A program made the translations under genes and the position numbers. DNA of 8,986 nt from an uncultured Streptococcus sp. (lineage in GTDB: Bacteria; Bacillota; Bacilli; Lactobacillales; Streptococcaceae), in assembly GCA_902479835.1 (NCBI GenBank), contig CABSQC010000030.1, positions 1-8,986 of the forward strand, read 5' to 3'. How positions within the stretch are numbered: the first letter of the stretch is position 1; each line of letters begins with the position of its first letter. Shown piece after piece: positions 6,645-8,986 of this stretch. A model generated the notes under the pieces. It did not search any database. It saw only the letters and a program-made list of their open reading frames with translations, and had not been told where the DNA came from.

Positions 6645-7184
6645 ATGAATACTAAGGATCGTCGCATCACCAAAACTCGAAAAGCTATCTATCAAGCTTT
6701 TTTACAATTACTCAACCAAAAAGACTACGAGGCCATCACGGTTCAGGAAATCATTGACTTAGCCGATGTGGGGCGATCAACCTTTTACAGCCATTACGAA
6801 AGTAAGGAATTATTGCTAGATGAACTCTGTCAAAAGCTCTTTCACCATCTCTTTGAGCGTGCTGAACACCTCTCACCACAAGACTATCTGGCTCATATCT
6901 TTCAGCATTTCAAGAAAAATCAAGATCATGTGACCAGTCTCTTGCTCTCTAAAAACGATTATTTTATCCGGCAACTGCGAAAAGAACTAGAACACGATGT
7001 CTACCCAATGGTTGCCGACGAACTCATCAAGGCCCATCCAACTCTCCCTCACTCTTACCTCAAACACTTGGTCGTCAGCCATTTCATCGAAACCCTCAGC
7101 TGGTGGTTGAAAAAAGGCAAGTCCTACACCGAACAAGAAGTGATCCAATTTTATTTGGAGATTTTAAAAGTGGGCTCGAACTAG
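6645..7184 (+). CDS. sczA: TetR-family zinc-responsive regulator SczA
   Basis: This 179-residue TetR/AcrR-type regulator has its helix-turn-helix near residues 30-62 (ITVQEIIDLADVGRSTFYSHY), including the conserved GRSTFYSHY recognition helix. The rest is the helical ligand-binding and dimerisation domain. Placed divergently from czcD with palindromic operators between, it corresponds to SczA, which in S. pneumoniae activates czcD with Zn2+, Co2+ or Ni2+ and represses it without. The start is uncertain. ATG 6645 fits TetR length but has no visible ribosome binding site. GTG 6609 would add 12 residues and put operator 2 inside the coding region. An AGGAG at 6591-6595 is 13 bases before that GTG, too far for normal use. 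An HXXEE membrane protein gene follows after 15 bp, suggesting a shared transcript. Confidence 0.85.
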   Translation: MNTKDRRITKTRKAIYQAFLQLLNQKDYEAITVQEIIDLADVGRSTFYSHYESKELLLDELCQKLFHHLFERAEHLSPQDYLAHIFQHFKKNQDHVTSLLLSKNDYFIRQLRKELEHDVYPMVADELIKAHPTLPHSYLKHLVVSHFIETLSWWLKKGKSYTEQEVIQFYLEILKVGSN

Positions 7185-7191
7185 AAGGGAG
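7185..7191 (+). promoter_or_regulatory. Strong ribosome binding site of the HXXEE gene
   Basis: AAGGGAG begins directly after the sczA stop codon and lies 8 bases before the ATG at 7200. No terminator or promoter lies between the two genes, so they are likely one transcription unit. Confidence 0.7.
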
Positions 7192-7199
7192 TATTTTCA

Positions 7200-7670
7200 A
7201 TGACCAGCGTGCAATTTTACTTTCTATTTCCATCACTCTTCATGCTTCACGAACTGGAAGAAATCGTTTGGATGCCATCCTTTGTCAAAAAAATATCAAT
7301 CCAGTATCCAAACAATCGAATCCTAACTTATTACACTCCTTTTGCTTTCAACTTTATTGTCTTGGAGCAATTTCTGATTCTTATGACGTCGCTATATCTT
7401 AGTTACCAGTTTAATAACTATAGCATTTACGCAAGCATCATAATCGCTTATATCTACCATGTATTCGGACATCTGATTCAAACAATCGTTATACGAAAAT
7501 ATGTGCCTGGATTGTTGACGGGCATTTTAACGAGTTTGTTTGCTCTTTGCAATCTCAAAAATGAATTTCCAATTAAACTTTATGGTTACTCTCTTTTTAC
7601 CTTATTGGTTATTATATTAAATCTTGTAGTATCATTTATGATTCTTCATAAAATCAGTCATAAAAAATAG
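7200..7670 (+). CDS. HXXEE-motif integral membrane protein
   Basis: This 156-residue, highly hydrophobic protein matches the HXXEE family (a Pfam family named for the motif) by its N-terminal HELEE (17-21). Other charged or polar residues lie in membrane helices, as expected for the family: Glu56, the HVFGH pair His87 and His91, and Gln94, followed by a YVPG turn (101-104). About five helices are seen, near 4-16, 46-68, 76-96, 103-119 and 128-150. The function of the family is unknown. The buried His and Glu residues could bind a metal or form a catalytic site, which is inference. The gene sits 15 bp behind sczA. By hand count its GC is about 32%, clearly below its neighbours, falling to about 22% near the 3' end, which suggests recent acquisition. 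A shadow frame at 7103-7402 overlaps it and sczA and is not real. Confidence 0.8.
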   Translation: MTSVQFYFLFPSLFMLHELEEIVWMPSFVKKISIQYPNNRILTYYTPFAFNFIVLEQFLILMTSLYLSYQFNNYSIYASIIIAYIYHVFGHLIQTIVIRKYVPGLLTGILTSLFALCNLKNEFPIKLYGYSLFTLLVIILNLVVSFMILHKISHKK

Positions 7671-7691
7671 TACTCAGGCAATCATATCTTA

Positions 7692-7698
7692 GAAAGGA
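7692..7698 (+). promoter_or_regulatory. Ribosome binding site without a start codon
   Basis: GAAAGGA is well formed but the position 6 bases on, where a start codon belongs, reads AAG (7705-7707). See the next entry. Confidence 0.5.
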
Positions 7699-7704
7699 AA
7701 CCCT

Positions 7705-8037
7705 AAGTTCTTCCACATTCTTCTCGGCTTTTTTACAGCCTTCTTTGCCCTTGCTTTTGCTCTTCTTCACTTATTGGCTTCTCTTTCTGAAGTTAAAAAA
7801 GGAAATCACACTCTAGGAAATACATTTCTCCTCATCGGAAGTAGTCTTGCGACCTTATCTCTCACCCTCTACTTCTTTTTACCGATTATCACTCTAGTTC
7901 TTTGGCTGATTGGTTGTGGTTTGATTTGCTACGGGGCCTATTGGAATGGGAAACACAAAGGAAACTTCCACCCAGTTCATCACCTGATTCGGATGTGCAT
8001 CGCTCTGGTCCTTACCATCTTGTTAGCCTTGTTATAA
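7705..8037 (+). CDS. Small four-helix membrane protein, start codon apparently lost
   Basis: The frame is open from the TAG at 7690-7692 to the TAA at 8035-8037. From Lys at 7705 it encodes 110 residues with four hydrophobic helices (about 2-26, 41-60, 60-82 and 90-110), joined by short loops such as SEVKKGNHTLG and GKHKGNFHP. There is no ATG, GTG or TTG before TTG 7774, which falls at the end of helix 1 and lacks a ribosome binding site; translation from it would give 87 residues. A site GAAAGGA is placed correctly for a start at 7705, where AAG stands. One T-to-A change from ATG would explain this. It may be a start-loss pseudogene, use a rare start such as ATT 7717, or reflect a sequence error. 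The family is not recognised. The intact frame downstream argues that any loss is recent. Confidence 0.55.
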   Translation, partial: KFFHILLGFFTAFFALAFALLHLLASLSEVKKGNHTLGNTFLLIGSSLATLSLTLYFFLPIITLVLWLIGCGLICYGAYWNGKHKGNFHPVHHLIRMCIALVLTILLALL

Positions 8038-8038
8038 G

Positions 8039-8073
8039 AAAAGCTCAAGTTTTAAGAAAAAACTTGAGCTTTT
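8039..8073. terminator. Bidirectional terminator before the AEC transporter
   Basis: A perfect 15-bp stem, AAAAGCTCAAGTTTT (8039-8053) with its complement (8059-8073), encloses a 5-base loop. A runs on the left and T runs on the right let it act on both strands. It separates the plus-strand gene ending at 8037 from the minus-strand gene ending at 8088. Confidence 0.85.
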
Positions 8074-8087
8074 GTATTTTCTATTGA

Positions 8088-8986
8088 TCAAGCCATCAAC
8101 AGCATGAGAATAGGGATCACCACCATGGTTGCAAGGGTCGTCTCTGTCACCATGACTGCTGCATAATCACTATCAGCTCCGTAGAGTCTGGCAACAACTG
8201 GCGCATTGGTCATCACAGGCATAGCGGATTGGATGATAAAGACTTGCTTCATCAAGTTTGGAAGAGGCATCCAGTAAACGATGGAAGCCATCAAGAGAGG
8301 AGCAACCAGGAAACGACCTAGTAGAATCAATAGTTGCTCTTTTCCAAGAACCAACTGCTTCACACCTACATGAGATACTGATAAACCGATGAATATCATG
8401 GACAAGGGGGTCGTTAAATTGCCCAGATACTGCAAATCACTAGCCAGAAAGGCTGGCAACTTGATCTGCAGCATCACCAAGACTAGTCCCAAGAGAAAGC
8501 CCATCAGAGGCGGAGAAAAGACTTTTTTCAGACTCGTTTTGAGATCAAACTGAGCTTCTCCCTCACCATCCCGCTGAATCAGATAGGTCCCCAAAGTCCA
8601 GAAAAAGGTCGTATTACACATGTAATAGATCAAAACATAGGGAATACTGGCATCTCCAAAGAGGGCTTGGTTAATAGGAAGCCCCACGAAGATGGTATTG
8701 GAGTTAAAAAACATGGAAATAAAGAGGCCACGACGGTCCTGTCTCACCGCAAAGATCCTGGCTACTCCTGTCGCGATGCCAAGCAAAATAACCATAGACA
8801 GGGCAGGAAACCGCAAGGCTGGCAACATTTTAAGTAGATCTGCTGCTGTGAAGCGTTGCGTAATGGTGTAGAGCATATAGCAGGGAAGAGCAACTTGAGT
8901 GACCAATTTAGCGAGTAGGCCACGCGACTTGTCATCGAACCAGCCTTTTTCACCAATGATAAAGCCCACTAAAATCATGCCCAGGA
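8088..8986 (-). CDS. AEC-family transporter (auxin efflux carrier-like permease), N terminus cut by window edge
   Basis: At least 298 residues are visible and the frame runs off the right edge. The first in-window ATG (8976-8978) lies within what looks like helix 1 (MILVGFIIGEKGWFDDKS), and AEC proteins normally have about 10-20 more residues before this point, so the true start is probably outside. About ten hydrophobic segments are seen in two halves joined by a charged cytosolic loop (about 136-152, counted from that Met). Family-typical stretches are NSNTIFVGLP (92-101) and the PLSMIFIGLS helix (191-200). AEC members carry small organic acids such as malate, or amino acids; the sequence does not show which. 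The gene is convergent with the small membrane protein gene and shares its terminator. Confidence 0.85.
   Translation of the reverse strand, partial: LGMILVGFIIGEKGWFDDKSRGLLAKLVTQVALPCYMLYTITQRFTAADLLKMLPALRFPALSMVILLGIATGVARIFAVRQDRRGLFISMFFNSNTIFVGLPINQALFGDASIPYVLIYYMCNTTFFWTLGTYLIQRDGEGEAQFDLKTSLKKVFSPPLMGFLLGLVLVMLQIKLPAFLASDLQYLGNLTTPLSMIFIGLSVSHVGVKQLVLGKEQLLILLGRFLVAPLLMASIVYWMPLPNLMKQVFIIQSAMPVMTNAPVVARLYGADSDYAAVMVTETTLATMVVIPILMLLMA

Noticed and set aside
7103..7402. 99-codon frame overlapping the end of sczA and the start of the HXXEE gene
   Set aside because: It lies in a different frame across two better-supported genes and has no initiation signal.

Overview
The window looks like a chromosomal segment of a Streptococcus, most likely an oral species of the sanguinis/parasanguinis/mitis type. 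The reasons are an LPXTG wall-anchored protein with a YSIRK-like signal peptide, compact genes with AGGAG-type ribosome binding sites, TATAAT-type promoters (two of them extended -10), moderate to low GC, and above all a TetR regulator divergent from a cation diffusion facilitator. That last pair matches the sczA/czcD zinc-resistance locus described in S. pneumoniae. The species cannot be fixed from the sequence alone.

Left part (1-4487): a well-formed promoter drives a 472-residue cell-wall-anchored protein with a von Willebrand A domain, which starts at TTG and ends in an intrinsic terminator. A separate promoter drives a 904-residue superfamily II helicase. This helicase is unusual in carrying a strong membrane-spanning segment and an uncharacterised C-terminal region after its helicase core. 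A hairpin that works in both directions separates it from the convergent genes that follow.

Middle part (4490-7184): on the minus strand, czcD (zinc efflux) lies upstream of a zinc-dependent medium-chain alcohol dehydrogenase. Divergent from them on the plus strand is sczA. The sczA-czcD gap holds two nearly identical 15-bp palindromes, 78 bp apart centre to centre, that are very probably the SczA operators. In pneumococcus I recall a MerR-type regulator gene (nmlR) between the efflux gene and the dehydrogenase; here only 77 bp lie there and no such gene is present.

Right part (7200-8986): an AT-rich gene for an HXXEE-motif membrane protein sits 15 bp behind sczA and is probably cotranscribed. 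It is followed by a small four-helix membrane protein whose reading frame has a ribosome binding site but no usable start codon, so it may be a start-loss pseudogene. A second two-way hairpin separates it from a convergent AEC-family transporter that runs off the right edge.

No RNA genes, CRISPR arrays, insertion sequences or prophage genes were seen, and no gene-free stretch exceeds about 160 bases. The best candidates for something undescribed are the membrane-tethered helicase and the coupling of an HXXEE protein to the zinc regulator.
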